Notes: generated by a model from the letters alone, not told the origin. A stretch of DNA of 64,000 bases from Cyanobium sp. N.Huapi 1H5 (GCF_024345535.1 NZ_JAGQBH010000007.1:62001-126000), one strand, 5' to 3'; shown: positions 17,267-28,009, counted from the first letter of the stretch. Translations and numbers: made by a program.

Positions 17267-17331
17267 CTAGGCGTGCCGCCCCCGGGGCGAACGGAGCCTG
17301 CCCCGGGGCTCTCAGCGCGCCCCGGGACCGC

Positions 17332-17550
17332 TCAGCCCTTGTCGTCGGCCAGTTTGGCGGCGGCATCACTGACTTTCCTGGCCACCGCCTTGGCGCCCTC
17401 CTTGAGATCCTCGGCCACATTCATGGCCGAGGCCTGGACCTGTTTGGCCTTGCCCTTGATCTGGTGGCCGGTGTCGCCGGTCAGATCACCCAGGGCTGAT
17501 TCAAGTCTGCCTTCGGCATCCTTGGCGGCGGCGTCGATCTTGTTGGTCAT
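17332..17550 (-). CDS. CsbD-like stress protein
   Basis: The 72-residue, hydrophilic, helix-rich product starts MTNKIDAAAKDAEGRLESAL and continues GDLTGDTGHQIKGKAKQVQA, the CsbD-family pattern. CsbD-like proteins are small general-stress proteins of unknown mechanism. The C-terminal half (AEDLKEGAKAVARKVSDAAA) is amphipathic and similar to CsbD/LEA-type repeats. The ATG at 17550 gives the normal family length. It stands alone; the upstream 413 bp contain no gene. Confidence 0.85.
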   Translation of the reverse strand: MTNKIDAAAKDAEGRLESALGDLTGDTGHQIKGKAKQVQASAMNVAEDLKEGAKAVARKVSDAAAKLADDKG

Positions 17551-17963
17551 GGTTCCGTTGGTGATGGGGTTCGATGCTGTGCAGATCGTCAGGGACAATC
17601 CCGAGGAGTGGTGTCGATGTCTGCCCTCCTCGCACCTCTGGAAGCTGCCTCTCCAACCTAGTGATTCCTGAGGGATCCGCGTGTCGAATGGGGCCCACCA
17701 TGGCCTGCCGAACCGCCGGACGGATTCAGCAGATGAGTGCTGACAAGGAAGCCCGTTCCGCCATGACTAACGATGCTTCTGATGCAGTCTGCAGCAGTTA
17801 TCTGCATCCTCACAGCTTGACTGCCTCGGCCGATCCTTCTTGCCGTTCAGCCTGCCAACGCTGCGGTCCTTTCCCCGCACTCCCGTGCTGCAGAACAGCG
17901 GCTTGATGGAGCACCACGGAGCCCGTTGTCCTGTGAAAGAGTGATTTCAGCGGAGGCGGAACC
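17551..17963. other. 413-bp stretch without a recognisable gene
   Basis: I see no credible coding sequence, tRNA or terminator here. Short frames exist but have random composition. The base composition is less GC-rich than in the surrounding genes. The segment next to the glgB remnant downstream may be the old promoter of that lost gene, and the left part may carry the csbD promoter. Confidence 0.6.
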
Positions 17964-18390
17964 ATGGCACAGCCGTTGGTGCAACAACGAAAGCGGGCCC
18001 GTTCCTGTCTGGAAGGCGTGGCCTTCCGGGTCTGGGCACCCCACGCCAGTCAGGTCTCCGTCGTCGGCGCCTTCAACGACTGGGACGCCAGCGCCCATCC
18101 GATGCAATCAGAGCCGCGAGGTTACTGGTCTGCCTTCGTTGAGCGCGCCAGGATCGGCGACCCCTACAGCTACCAGCTGTCCACCGATTGGGGCGTGCTC
18201 CGGCGCGCCCGATGCTGATGCGCCCAGCCAGCCGGGACCGTTCTTCTCTTGACGGCGATGGATGAAGACCGCAGCCTCGTCCGCGCGCTTCAGTGCTGAC
18301 GTGGAAGCTGTCCACGGCGACTGGGACGGACTTCCTTGCCACGCCACCTGCAGCATCGGCCCCTACAGCGCCCTGATCGATGCCCGGTGA
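17964..18390 (+). pseudogene. Remnant of 1,4-alpha-glucan branching enzyme (glgB-like), internally deleted
   Basis: The first frame (17964-18218) encodes GVAFRVWAPHASQVSVVGAF, then NDWDASAHPMQ and GYWSAFVERARIGDPYSYQL, an unmistakable CBM48/GlgB N-terminal domain, but it stops after 84 codons. A different frame at 18292-18390 reads DWDGLPCHATCSIGPYSALI and a stop, which looks like the extreme C-terminal strand of GH13 branching enzymes. The central catalytic domain, more than 500 residues, is absent. This is best read as a gene that lost its middle by deletion and then decayed. The C-terminal stop overlaps the GTG of the next gene (GTGA), suggesting an old operon. Confidence 0.75.
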
Positions 18391-19268
18391 TCGGAGGCTC
18401 CCCGCTTCCCTGCCGGCCCCGCCAGGCTGGTGTTGGCAAGGATCCCTGGCTCGAGGTCGTCCCGTTGCAGCACGAACCCCTGCTGGGGGCCGACGATCCT
18501 CCTGTCTTCTCGGTCGTCAACCCCGCCGGGCGCTCGGCGGTGCTGCTCACGGCCGACCACGCCGGCCGCGCCATCCCCCGGCGCCTCGGCGACCTGGGCC
18601 TGAGCGATCGGCAGCTGGCCAGCCACGGGGCCTGGGATCTGGGCGTGGACGGGCTGGGCCTGCTGCTGGCGGCGCGGCTCGACGCCTTTCTGATCCTGCA
18701 CAACTATTCCCGGCTGGTGATCGACGCCAACCGGCCGCCCCGGGCACCGGACTCGATCGTCAGCCACTGCGAGCAGAGCGCCATCGCCGCCAACCTGACC
18801 ATCGACTCGGCCGGGCGTCAGCGACGGCTGGAGGCGCTCTTCAACCCCTACCACCGCCGCATCGCCGCCGAGCTGGAGGCGCGGCAGGCCCAGGCCCGGC
18901 CCAGCGTCCTGGTCACCCTGCACAGCTTCACGCCGGTGCTGGACGACGAGGTGCGTCCCTGGCACGTGGGGGTGCTGCATGGCCGTGATGCCCGTCTGGC
19001 CAGCCGGGTGCGCCGGGGTCTCCAGCGGGAGCGGGGCCTGCGGGTGGGGGACAACCAGCCCTATGCCGTCAGCGACGCCAGCGACCACACCCTGGTGGTG
19101 CATGGGGAGGGACGCCGGATTCCCCATGTGGAACTGGAGGTGCGCCAGGACCTGCTGGCCACCGAGGCCGGTCGCCAGGCCTGGGCGCAGCGACTGGCGG
19201 GAGTGCTGGAGGCCGCCCTGGCGGAGGGATTCCCGCCGCTTCCGGACGGTCCGGCCTCCGTAGGGTGA
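18387..19268 (+). CDS. N-formylglutamate amidohydrolase family protein
   Basis: The family hydrolyses N-formylglutamate, the last step of one histidine degradation route, but many members in other contexts have unknown substrates. The protein has VLLTADHAGRAIPRRLGDLG, LVIDANRPPRAPDSI (family: hDxNR), VLVTLHSFTPVLDDEVRPWH and the distal VELEVRQDLL, all typical, with conserved acidic and His residues for metal binding. The start is uncertain; GTG at 18387 overlaps the stop of the glgB remnant, and a TTG further in (18465) is possible. It begins a tight block with transglutaminase and Anbu, so a role in peptide or poly-amino-acid turnover is an inference. Confidence 0.85.
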   Translation: MIGGSPLPCRPRQAGVGKDPWLEVVPLQHEPLLGADDPPVFSVVNPAGRSAVLLTADHAGRAIPRRLGDLGLSDRQLASHGAWDLGVDGLGLLLAARLDAFLILHNYSRLVIDANRPPRAPDSIVSHCEQSAIAANLTIDSAGRQRRLEALFNPYHRRIAAELEARQAQARPSVLVTLHSFTPVLDDEVRPWHVGVLHGRDARLASRVRRGLQRERGLRVGDNQPYAVSDASDHTLVVHGEGRRIPHVELEVRQDLLATEAGRQAWAQRLAGVLEAALAEGFPPLPDGPASVG

Positions 19269-19271
19269 TCC

Positions 19272-20111
19272 ATGGACACACCAGCTTCCGCCCAGGCGCC
19301 GCCGAGCCACCCGATCGAGATCCAGGTGGGATTCGACGTGGTGCTGCGCTTCCCCGCCCCGACGCCCCTGATCGTGACCCTGGGGGTGCACGCCAGTCGG
19401 GCCGGCGATCTGGTGGAGCCCGATCTGCTGCAGGTGGAGCCCCCGGTGTCGCTGCACCCCTATGTGGACTCCTTCGGCAACCACTGCCAGCGGCTGGTGG
19501 CGCCGGCCGGCCCGCTGCGCCTGCACGGCCATGGGTTGGTGGCCGATTCCGGCCGGCCCGATCCGGTGCTGCCCGCTCTGCCGCAGCAGCCGGTGGAGGA
19601 GCTGCCGGAGGACACCCTGCTGTTTCTGCTGGCCAGCCGCTTCTGCGAGTCCGATCTCCTCGCGCCCATCGCCTGGTCACGGTTCGAGGCGACCCCCGGC
19701 GGCTGGGGGAGGGTGCAGGCGATCTGCGACTTCGTCCACCAGCACGTGCGCTTCGACTACAACCGCTCCAGCCCGACGAAATCGGCGCTCCAGACCTTCG
19801 AGAGCCGGGAGGGGGTGTGCCGTGACTTCGCCCACCTGGCGATCGCCCTGTGCCGCTGCATGAACATCCCGGCGCGATACTGCACCGGTTATCTGAGCGA
19901 TATCGAGGTGCCGCCGCCCCATACGGCCATGGACTTCCATGCCTGGTTCGAGGCCTACCTCGGCGACGGCTGGCATGTGTTCGACCCGCGCAACAACACC
20001 CCCCGCATCGGCCGGGTTCTGATGGCCCGGGGCCGGGATGCGGCCGATGTGGCCCTCACCACCAGCTTTGGCCCGTCGGAGCTGGTGTCGTTCCAGGTGT
20101 GGACGGCATGA
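19272..20111 (+). CDS. Transglutaminase-like cysteine peptidase (Anbu-operon type)
   Basis: The 279-residue protein has an N-terminal beta domain (residues 15-110) and a transglutaminase core with the full catalytic triad: Cys183 in GVCRDFAHLA, His223 in MDFHAWFEAY and Asp238 in HVFDPRNN. Bacterial members act as peptidases or amidases rather than cross-linkers. The stop overlaps the start of the Anbu gene (ATGA), and transglutaminase-Anbu pairing is a known conserved operon. A paralogue at 51347 shares extensive sequence (ICRDFAH-like core, NIPARYCTGYL, RIGRVL-ARGRDAADV). Confidence 0.93.
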   Translation: MDTPASAQAPPSHPIEIQVGFDVVLRFPAPTPLIVTLGVHASRAGDLVEPDLLQVEPPVSLHPYVDSFGNHCQRLVAPAGPLRLHGHGLVADSGRPDPVLPALPQQPVEELPEDTLLFLLASRFCESDLLAPIAWSRFEATPGGWGRVQAICDFVHQHVRFDYNRSSPTKSALQTFESREGVCRDFAHLAIALCRCMNIPARYCTGYLSDIEVPPPHTAMDFHAWFEAYLGDGWHVFDPRNNTPRIGRVLMARGRDAADVALTTSFGPSELVSFQVWTA

Positions 20112-20836
20112 CCTACTGCGTGGCCGTGCTCCTGGAGAGCGGCATGGTGTTCGCCTCCGATTCCCGTACCAATGCGGGGCTCGACGATTTCGCCAGTTTC
20201 TGCAAGATGACCGTGTTCGAGCGCCCCGGCGACCGGGTGCTCGTCCTGCTCAGCTCCGGCAGCCTGGCCGGGACCCAGGCGGTGATCGGTCTGCTGCGCC
20301 AGCGCGCCGAGGCCGGCGATGGGGAGCCGTCGGTGTGGACGGCCCGGACCATGTTCGATGTGATGGTGCTGGTGTCGGATGCGGTGCGGGCGATCGAGCA
20401 GCGCGACGGCCCCTACCTGAAGGCCTCCGGCTCCAGCTTCAATGCCTCCTTCCTGGTGGGCGGCCAGATCAGGGGCGAGGCGCCGCGGCTGTTCCGCATG
20501 TACGCGGAGGGCAACTTCATCGAAGCCGGCCAGGACACCCCCTTCCTGCAGACGGGCGAGGCGAAGTACGGCAAGCCGATCATCGACCGCGTCATCCATA
20601 CCGACACGACGCTGGCGGAGGCCTCCAAGTGCGTGCTGGTGTCCTTCGACTCGACCATGCGCAGCAACCTGTCGGTGGGGATGCCGATCGACCTGCTCGT
20701 CTACGAGAAGGACCGCTTCGAGATCCTCCACCGCCGTCGCTTCAGTGAGGGGGACGCCTACTTCAAGGACCTCAGCGCCGAGTGGAGCGTGGGGGTTCGC
20801 AAGGTGTTCCGGGAGCTGCCGGAACTGGTCTGGTAG
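20108..20836 (+). CDS. Anbu, bacterial proteasome homologue
   Basis: Anbu is an HslV-related Ntn-hydrolase that forms an open helical ring. After Met removal the product begins with Thr1 (TYCVAVLLESGMVFASDSRT), the catalytic nucleophile, with Asp17 and Lys32 at the expected places for the proteasome-type active site. The 242-residue length is the family norm. The ATG overlaps the transglutaminase stop. In many bacteria Anbu operons also encode an ATP-grasp-like protein and an alpha-E protein; neither is in this window. Regulation is not visible. Confidence 0.93.
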   Translation: MTYCVAVLLESGMVFASDSRTNAGLDDFASFCKMTVFERPGDRVLVLLSSGSLAGTQAVIGLLRQRAEAGDGEPSVWTARTMFDVMVLVSDAVRAIEQRDGPYLKASGSSFNASFLVGGQIRGEAPRLFRMYAEGNFIEAGQDTPFLQTGEAKYGKPIIDRVIHTDTTLAEASKCVLVSFDSTMRSNLSVGMPIDLLVYEKDRFEILHRRRFSEGDAYFKDLSAEWSVGVRKVFRELPELVW

Positions 20837-21447
20837 GCGGCCCGGGCCCCGCGGCCGATCCCCCTCCGCTGGTGCTGATCCACGGGATGTGGGACACCCC
20901 CCGTCTGTTCGATCCCCTGCAGCGCCTGCTGGCGGGGCGCCGCGGGCCCCTGCTGATCCCCCATCTGCCCCACCGCTTCGGGATCACCCCGATCGAGGAG
21001 CAGGCGGCCCTGCTCGGCCTCCACATCGAGGCGGCCTTCGGTGCGGTGCAGCCCATCGATCTGCTGGGCTTTTCGATGGGCGGGGTGATCGCCCGGACCT
21101 GGATCCAGCTGCGGGGCGGCCACCGGCGCACGCGGCGGCTGATCAGTGTCGGCAGCCCGCAGCAGGGCACCCTCACCGCCGGTCCCTGGCCCAGCTGGCC
21201 GCTGGCCGGGATCGCCGACCTGAAGGCAGGCAGTCCCCTGCTGGTGCGGCTCAACAGCCACCTGGCCACGCTGGAGCCTGTGGACTGCTGCAGCTTCTAC
21301 TGCCATCCGGATCTGATGGTGATGCCGGCCTGGCGTGCCGTGCTGCCCATCGGCCCGGGCCGCTGCCTGCCGGTGCGGTACCACCACCAGCTGATGACCC
21401 ACCCGGCCGCCCTGCGGGCCTTGGTTGACGAACTGCTACGTCCCTAG
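20782..21447 (+). CDS. Alpha/beta-hydrolase, lipase-like
   Basis: This is a serine hydrolase of about 221 residues. The oxyanion element LVLIHGMWDTP and the nucleophile elbow LLGFSMGGVIART (GxSxG with Met) are clear, and a His near the C-terminus (RYHHQLMTHP) could complete the triad. LISVGSPQQGT resembles the PGAP1/lipase family. The only upstream start in frame is a GTG at 20782, which would overlap the end of the Anbu gene by 55 bases; a non-standard start nearer 20830 is possible. It reads on from Anbu and into the glycosyltransferase gene, so it belongs to the same + strand block. The substrate is unknown. Confidence 0.8.
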   Translation: MERGGSQGVPGAAGTGLVGGPGPAADPPPLVLIHGMWDTPRLFDPLQRLLAGRRGPLLIPHLPHRFGITPIEEQAALLGLHIEAAFGAVQPIDLLGFSMGGVIARTWIQLRGGHRRTRRLISVGSPQQGTLTAGPWPSWPLAGIADLKAGSPLLVRLNSHLATLEPVDCCSFYCHPDLMVMPAWRAVLPIGPGRCLPVRYHHQLMTHPAALRALVDELLRP

Positions 21448-21466
21448 GTTGAAGAGACAAGCAGGG

Positions 21467-22558
21467 GTGCCGACCGTGGATCTGTTGGCCATCTCGCTGC
21501 TGGTGCGCTGGCTGCTCGGCTGGGCCCTGTGCCTGCGCATGCCACGGCTTCCCGCCTCAAGGGTCCAGGGCCAGCCGACCGTGTCGGTGCTGATTCCGGC
21601 CCGCAATGAGGAACACACCCTGCCGAACCTGCTCGCCGCCCTGCGGCTCCAGAGCCTCAGTCCGCAGGAGGTGATCGTGATCGACGACCACTCCGATGAC
21701 CGCACCGGCGCCATCGCCGCCGCCGCCGGCGTCACGGTGATGCAGCCGCCGCCCCTGGCCGAGGGCTGGTGCGGCAAGACCTGGGCCCTCCACCATGGCG
21801 TCCGCGCCAGCCGGGGGGACACCCTGCTGTTCCTCGACGCCGACACCGAACCCCATCCCGAGTTCCTGCAGCGCCTCGTGGCGACCCAGCAGGAGCTGGG
21901 CGGGCTCGTTTCGGTGCAGCCCTTCCACCGCACCGAGAAGCCCTACGAGCTGCTCTCGGTGCTGTTCAACCTCGTGGGGCTGATGGCGGTGCCGATGGGG
22001 CGGGGCTGCGGGGTGGCCTTCGGGCCGGCCATGGCCACCAGCCGCAGCGACTACGACCGCATCGGCGGCCATGCGGCGGTCGCCGGCAAGGTGGTGGAGG
22101 ACTGGTTCCTGGGCCACCACTACGAGCAGGCGGGGCTGCCGGTGAGCGCCTACATCGGCCAGGGGCTGCTCGACTACCGCATGTATCCCGGAGGCTTCCA
22201 GGACATGGTGGTGGGCTTCGCCAAGAACTTCGCCACCGCCGCAGGGGAGGTCCGCTGGTGGTGGATGCTCGGCGTGATCCTGTGGATCTCCGGCCTGTTC
22301 TGGGCGGCCTGGTGCCTGCCCGCCTCCCTGCTGGGCTGGCCGATGGTGGGGGACACGGCCGTGCAGCCCAACCTGCTGCTCTACATCGCGTTCGCCGTGC
22401 AGCTGCTGGTGGTCACCCGCCGGATCGGTGACTTCGGCTGGATCTGCCTGATCTTTCCGATTCCCGTGCTCTTTTTCCTGGGGGTGTTCGTTCTGGCGAT
22501 CCTGAATCTCAAGCGGGGCACGATCGAATGGAAGGGCAGGCGGTTTCCGACGCGCTAG
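21467..22558 (+). CDS. Family 2 glycosyltransferase, CrtQ-like
   Basis: The roughly 363-residue membrane glycosyltransferase has an N-terminal helix, a GT-A domain with VSVLIPARNEEHTLPNLLAA, VIDDHSDD and the metal-binding FLDADTEPH, and several C-terminal helices (WWWMLGVILWISGLFWAAW and others). This layout, with WCGKTWALHHGV, closely resembles 4,4'-diaponeurosporenoate glycosyltransferase (CrtQ). The GTG at 21467 (or 21476) is chosen; an earlier TTG lies inside the lipase gene. The next gene, overlapping its end, resembles the acyltransferase that follows CrtQ in staphyloxanthin synthesis. The acceptor here may be a carotenoid or another lipid. Confidence 0.85.
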   Translation: MPTVDLLAISLLVRWLLGWALCLRMPRLPASRVQGQPTVSVLIPARNEEHTLPNLLAALRLQSLSPQEVIVIDDHSDDRTGAIAAAAGVTVMQPPPLAEGWCGKTWALHHGVRASRGDTLLFLDADTEPHPEFLQRLVATQQELGGLVSVQPFHRTEKPYELLSVLFNLVGLMAVPMGRGCGVAFGPAMATSRSDYDRIGGHAAVAGKVVEDWFLGHHYEQAGLPVSAYIGQGLLDYRMYPGGFQDMVVGFAKNFATAAGEVRWWWMLGVILWISGLFWAAWCLPASLLGWPMVGDTAVQPNLLLYIAFAVQLLVVTRRIGDFGWICLIFPIPVLFFLGVFVLAILNLKRGTIEWKGRRFPTR

Positions 22559-23028
22559 CGGTGCTGGCCTGCGCCCTGGGCTGGCTGCTGTGGTCGGTGC
22601 TGGTCGGCTGGCTGGCCCACCGGCTGCCGCCGCAGGCGCTGGATCACGACACCTGGCTCACGGGTCGGCGCCCCTGGCCGGAGAGCCGCAGCGGCTTCGA
22701 GTCGCGGCTCGCCATCCGCCGCTGGAAATCCCTGCTGCCGGATGCCGGCACCGCCTTTCCCGGAGGGGTGGCCAAGAACAGCCTGGTGGGCCGGGACCGC
22801 GCCACCCTGCAGCGACTGCTGGCGGAGACCCGCCGGGCCGAGCTGGTGCATCTGGCGCTCTGGCCCTTCTGGATCGTCACGGCCCTGTGGCTGCCGCCGG
22901 CCGGGGTGCTGATCAACCTGATCTTCGCGACCCTGTCCAACCTGCCCTGCCTCTGGCTGCAGCGCTACAACCACCTGCGGGTGGAGCGGGCCCTGCAGGC
23001 CCTGGTCCGCCGCCCCGGCGAGGGCTGA
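22528..23028 (+). CDS. CrtO-like glycosyl-carotenoid acyltransferase family protein
   Basis: The 166-residue membrane protein has helices near both ends and a central conserved block, SRLAIRRWKSLLPDAGTAFP, then GGVAKNSLVGRD. This block is characteristic of glycosyl-4,4'-diaponeurosporenoate acyltransferase (CrtO of Staphylococcus, not the ketolase of the same name). The gene overlaps the glycosyltransferase by 31 bases, matching a two-step glycosylation-acylation module. The acyl donor and acceptor are not deducible. The ATG at 22528 sits within a translationally coupled overlap. Confidence 0.8.
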   Translation: MEGQAVSDALAVLACALGWLLWSVLVGWLAHRLPPQALDHDTWLTGRRPWPESRSGFESRLAIRRWKSLLPDAGTAFPGGVAKNSLVGRDRATLQRLLAETRRAELVHLALWPFWIVTALWLPPAGVLINLIFATLSNLPCLWLQRYNHLRVERALQALVRRPGEG

Positions 23029-23036
23029 GGCTTCCC

Positions 23037-25238
23037 TCAGGGCCCCACCACCCCGCTCTCGAGTTCGAGGTCCACGCCGATGCCGGCGTCCTCGCCATGG
23101 CGGGCCACCACCAGCCGGTGACGGCCATCCTCCAGGACGAACCCGTCGCGGGCCTCGTCGAACCAGGCGAGCCGGCGCAGTGGAATCCGGATCCGCAGCC
23201 GCTGGCTCCGGCCCGGCCGCAGGCTCACCCGACCGAAGCCCACCAACGTGCGCCACGGCCGCTCCACGGCCTCCCCGGGCGGCTCGACGTAGACCTGCAC
23301 CACCTCGGCGGCCTCCACGGTGCCGGTGTTGGTCACCGTGACGGCCAGCTCCACCGCCGCCTCGGCCCCCGCCGCGGCGGGGAGCCACGCCACCCTCGGG
23401 TCGGTGTGGCGGAAGCGGCTGTAGGAGAGCCCGAAGCCGAAGGGAAAGGCCGCCGGCCGCCCGCTGCGGGCCAGCCGCCGGTAGCCGTGCCAGAGGTCGT
23501 AGGTGATCTGCCGGGCCCGGGGATCGAACGGCGGCAGGTGGCTGGCCTCGGTGGGCACCGAAAAGGGCATCCGCCCCGATGGGGAGATCCGTCCCAGCAG
23601 CACGTCGGCTAGGGCCGCGCCCCCCTGCTCACCGGGGTACCAGTGCATCAGCAGGCCCGGCACCCGCTGCCGCCAGGCCTCGCAGAGGATCGCCCCACCG
23701 CCCATCAGCACCACCACCGTGCGCGGGTTGGCGGCGGCGACCGCCAGGATCAGGGCCTCCTGCGGTGGTGGCAGCTGCAGCACCGTGCGATCGCCGGAGG
23801 CGAAGGAGCCGCCGGCCCGGGCGGAACCGAAGCGCGTCACTCCGGCAACCATCGCCGCCACCGCCGTCCACAGCGGCAGCAGCCGGCGGCGGCCGCACAG
23901 GCGCAGCAGCCAGTCGGGGGGCGGCGCCTGGCACAGGATCGGGGCCAGATCGCCCGGGTGGATGTGTTCCCCCTCGTGGCGCCAGTCCAGGCCCACCACC
24001 ACCAGGGCCGCCTCACTGCGGGCCGCCAGGGCCGCCGCCGCGGCCGGAACGCTGCCGTCGTCGTGGTGCAGGGGCAGGTCCGGCGCCGCCGCCCGCAGTC
24101 CGGCCAGGGGCGTCAGCACCGACCCCGGTGCCGGCCGGGTGTCGGAGGACCCCCGGTCCCCCAGGTTGGCGGCGTCCGCCAGCGGGCCGATCACCGCCAG
24201 CGAGGCGATGCCGCTCAGGGGCAGCACGTCGCCGTCGTTCCTGAGCAGCACGATCGAGCCGGCGGCGGCGTCCCGCGCCAGCTGCCGGTGGGCGCGGCAG
24301 CCCCGCAGCGTCACCGGATAGGCGCCGGCGGGCACCGTGGCCTGGGCCAGGAGCATCCGCAGCACCGCCGCATCGACCAGGGCCTCCGGCACCCGGCCCG
24401 CCGCCACCGCCTCTGGCAGCGTGGCCGCGAAGATCATCCGGAAGGGCATCTCCAGGTCCTGGCCGGCCTGGATGGCCGCCACGCCGTCGCGGAGGCCGAA
24501 GATGAAGTCGGTCAGCACGAAGCCGCGGAAGCCCCAGCGGTCCTTGAGGATCTCCCGCAGCAGGTGGGGATGCTGGCCGCACCAGGCCCCGTTGACGCTG
24601 TTGTAGGCGCTCATCACCGCCAGGGCGCCGGCCTCCACACCGTCGCGGAACTGGGGCAGGTAGAGCTCCTGCAGCACCCGCTCACTGGCCGTCACATCGA
24701 CGCGGAAACGGGCGCTGTCGATCGAGTTGAGGGCGAAATGCTTGAGGCAGGCGATGGCATGGCGCTGCACGCCGCGGGTCGCCGCGGCCCCCATGGCGCC
24801 CACGTGCACCGGGTCTTCGCCGTAGGTCTCCTGGGCCCGGCCCCAGCCCGGATGGCGCAGCAGATTCACGCAGATCCCGCCGAACAGGTTGGCTCCGAAG
24901 CTGCGCGCCTCCGCCCCCATGGCCTCGCCGATCCGCTCCTCCAGATCGACGTCCCAGCTGGCGCCGCGGCCGATGGGGGCCGGGAAGGTGGTGGCACCGC
25001 CCTCCAGCACCACGCCGCGGGGGCCATCGACGAAGTGCAGCCCGCCGATGCCCAGGCGCTCCACCACCCCGGCCGGCCAGGGGCGGCGGTGGGAGGCGTC
25101 CTGGAGGGCGATGGCCGCCAGGCCACCCCAGAACGGGGTGTCGCCATCGAGCATGGCGAGCTTCTCAGCCAGGCAGAGCCCCTGCAGCTGGGTCCGGGCC
25201 TGCGTCTCCAGGCGACTCCAGTCGTGGCGGGTGGGCAC
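23037..25238 (-). CDS. Glycoside hydrolase family 3 (beta-glucosidase-like)
   Basis: This 733-residue enzyme has the GH3 N-terminal barrel with GLHFVDGPRGV, ACLKHFALNSID and the nucleophile Asp244 in FVLTDFIFG, a C-terminal domain with LMGGGAILCEAW and HWYPGEQGGAALADVLLGR, and a fibronectin-III-like domain from about residue 610 (VAVTVTNTGTVEAAEVVQVY). No signal peptide is visible, so it appears cytoplasmic. A segment with several Arg and hydrophobic residues (LLRLCGRRRLLPLWTAVAAM) is an unusual insertion near the acid/base region. It probably cleaves beta-linked glucosides; the specific substrate is unknown. It is convergent with the acyltransferase gene. Confidence 0.92.
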   Translation of the reverse strand: MPTRHDWSRLETQARTQLQGLCLAEKLAMLDGDTPFWGGLAAIALQDASHRRPWPAGVVERLGIGGLHFVDGPRGVVLEGGATTFPAPIGRGASWDVDLEERIGEAMGAEARSFGANLFGGICVNLLRHPGWGRAQETYGEDPVHVGAMGAAATRGVQRHAIACLKHFALNSIDSARFRVDVTASERVLQELYLPQFRDGVEAGALAVMSAYNSVNGAWCGQHPHLLREILKDRWGFRGFVLTDFIFGLRDGVAAIQAGQDLEMPFRMIFAATLPEAVAAGRVPEALVDAAVLRMLLAQATVPAGAYPVTLRGCRAHRQLARDAAAGSIVLLRNDGDVLPLSGIASLAVIGPLADAANLGDRGSSDTRPAPGSVLTPLAGLRAAAPDLPLHHDDGSVPAAAAALAARSEAALVVVGLDWRHEGEHIHPGDLAPILCQAPPPDWLLRLCGRRRLLPLWTAVAAMVAGVTRFGSARAGGSFASGDRTVLQLPPPQEALILAVAAANPRTVVVLMGGGAILCEAWRQRVPGLLMHWYPGEQGGAALADVLLGRISPSGRMPFSVPTEASHLPPFDPRARQITYDLWHGYRRLARSGRPAAFPFGFGLSYSRFRHTDPRVAWLPAAAGAEAAVELAVTVTNTGTVEAAEVVQVYVEPPGEAVERPWRTLVGFGRVSLRPGRSQRLRIRIPLRRLAWFDEARDGFVLEDGRHRLVVARHGEDAGIGVDLELESGVVGP

Positions 25239-25324
25239 GGATTCAGCCTAGGGGCGGGGCTTGACTCTCCAGCCCAGGGGAGCCCATACGGTGAAGCCCA
25301 AGCTCCCGGCCCGTTACGCCTGCG

Positions 25325-27423
<2,099 letters not shown>

Positions 27424-27427
<4 letters not shown>

Positions 27428-27846
27428 CGCCCCACGAGGTCGCGCCGCTGTGGCGCACGATCCCCCAGCCGCTGGTCCTGCAGGTGCTGGTGGCGGCGGC
27501 CGGACTGGCCCTGATCGCAGCGGAGCTCTGGTGGTTCCTCGGCCCCCATGGCGCCGGCGTCGCAGCCGGCGAAGGGGAGCAGGGGATGCAGGAGATCACC
27601 ATCACGGTGCAGGGCGGTTACGCCCCGGCCCGTGTCCGGGTGAAGGCGGGCCGGCCGGTGCGTCTGCTGTTTCACCGCACCGATCCCAGCGGCTGCGTGG
27701 CCCAGGTGATCTTCCCGGACTTCCAGCGCAGCCTCGACCTGCCCATGGGGGCCACCACCAGCATTGAACTGCTGCCCGAGCGGCCGGGCTCCTATCCGTT
27801 CCACTGCGGCATGGCCATGGTGCGCGGCAGCCTGGAGGCGGAGTGA
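27424..27846 (+). CDS. Membrane-anchored cupredoxin-domain protein
   Basis: The 140-residue product has one N-terminal helix (VLQVLVAAAGLALIAAELWW) and a cupredoxin_1 (EfeO-like) domain. The putative copper ligands are the Cys in DPSGCVAQVIF and the C-terminal YPFHCGMAMVRG (Cys, His, Met), a type 1 or CuA-like site. It starts within the stop codon of the P-type ATPase, so both are made from one mRNA. It may accept copper from the pump on the lumenal or periplasmic side, which would make up for the absent HMA domain; this is inference from gene order. Confidence 0.88.
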
Positions 27847-27869
27847 TGGGGAGAGGCTTTCCCGCTGGC

Positions 27870-27897
27870 TTGTGATCACCATCCAGCGTTGTGATCA
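27870..27897. repeat. Direct repeat TTGTGATCA x2 upstream of a secreted-protein gene
   Basis: Two copies of TTGTGATCA start 19 bases apart (27870-27878 and 27889-27897) in the gap before the gene at 28010. The AT-rich sequence and two-turn spacing suggest a possible operator for a dimeric regulator, but no known consensus fits convincingly. Confidence 0.35.
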
Positions 27898-28009
27898 TCA
27901 ACCTTGACAATTCTTCTGCTTGGCTGCTGCAGATCGCCAGATAAAAAGTGTTCGAAAGACCAATCCTGGTATCGTTGATTCCTGTGCTCGTGAACGTGTT
28001 CCAGGATTG

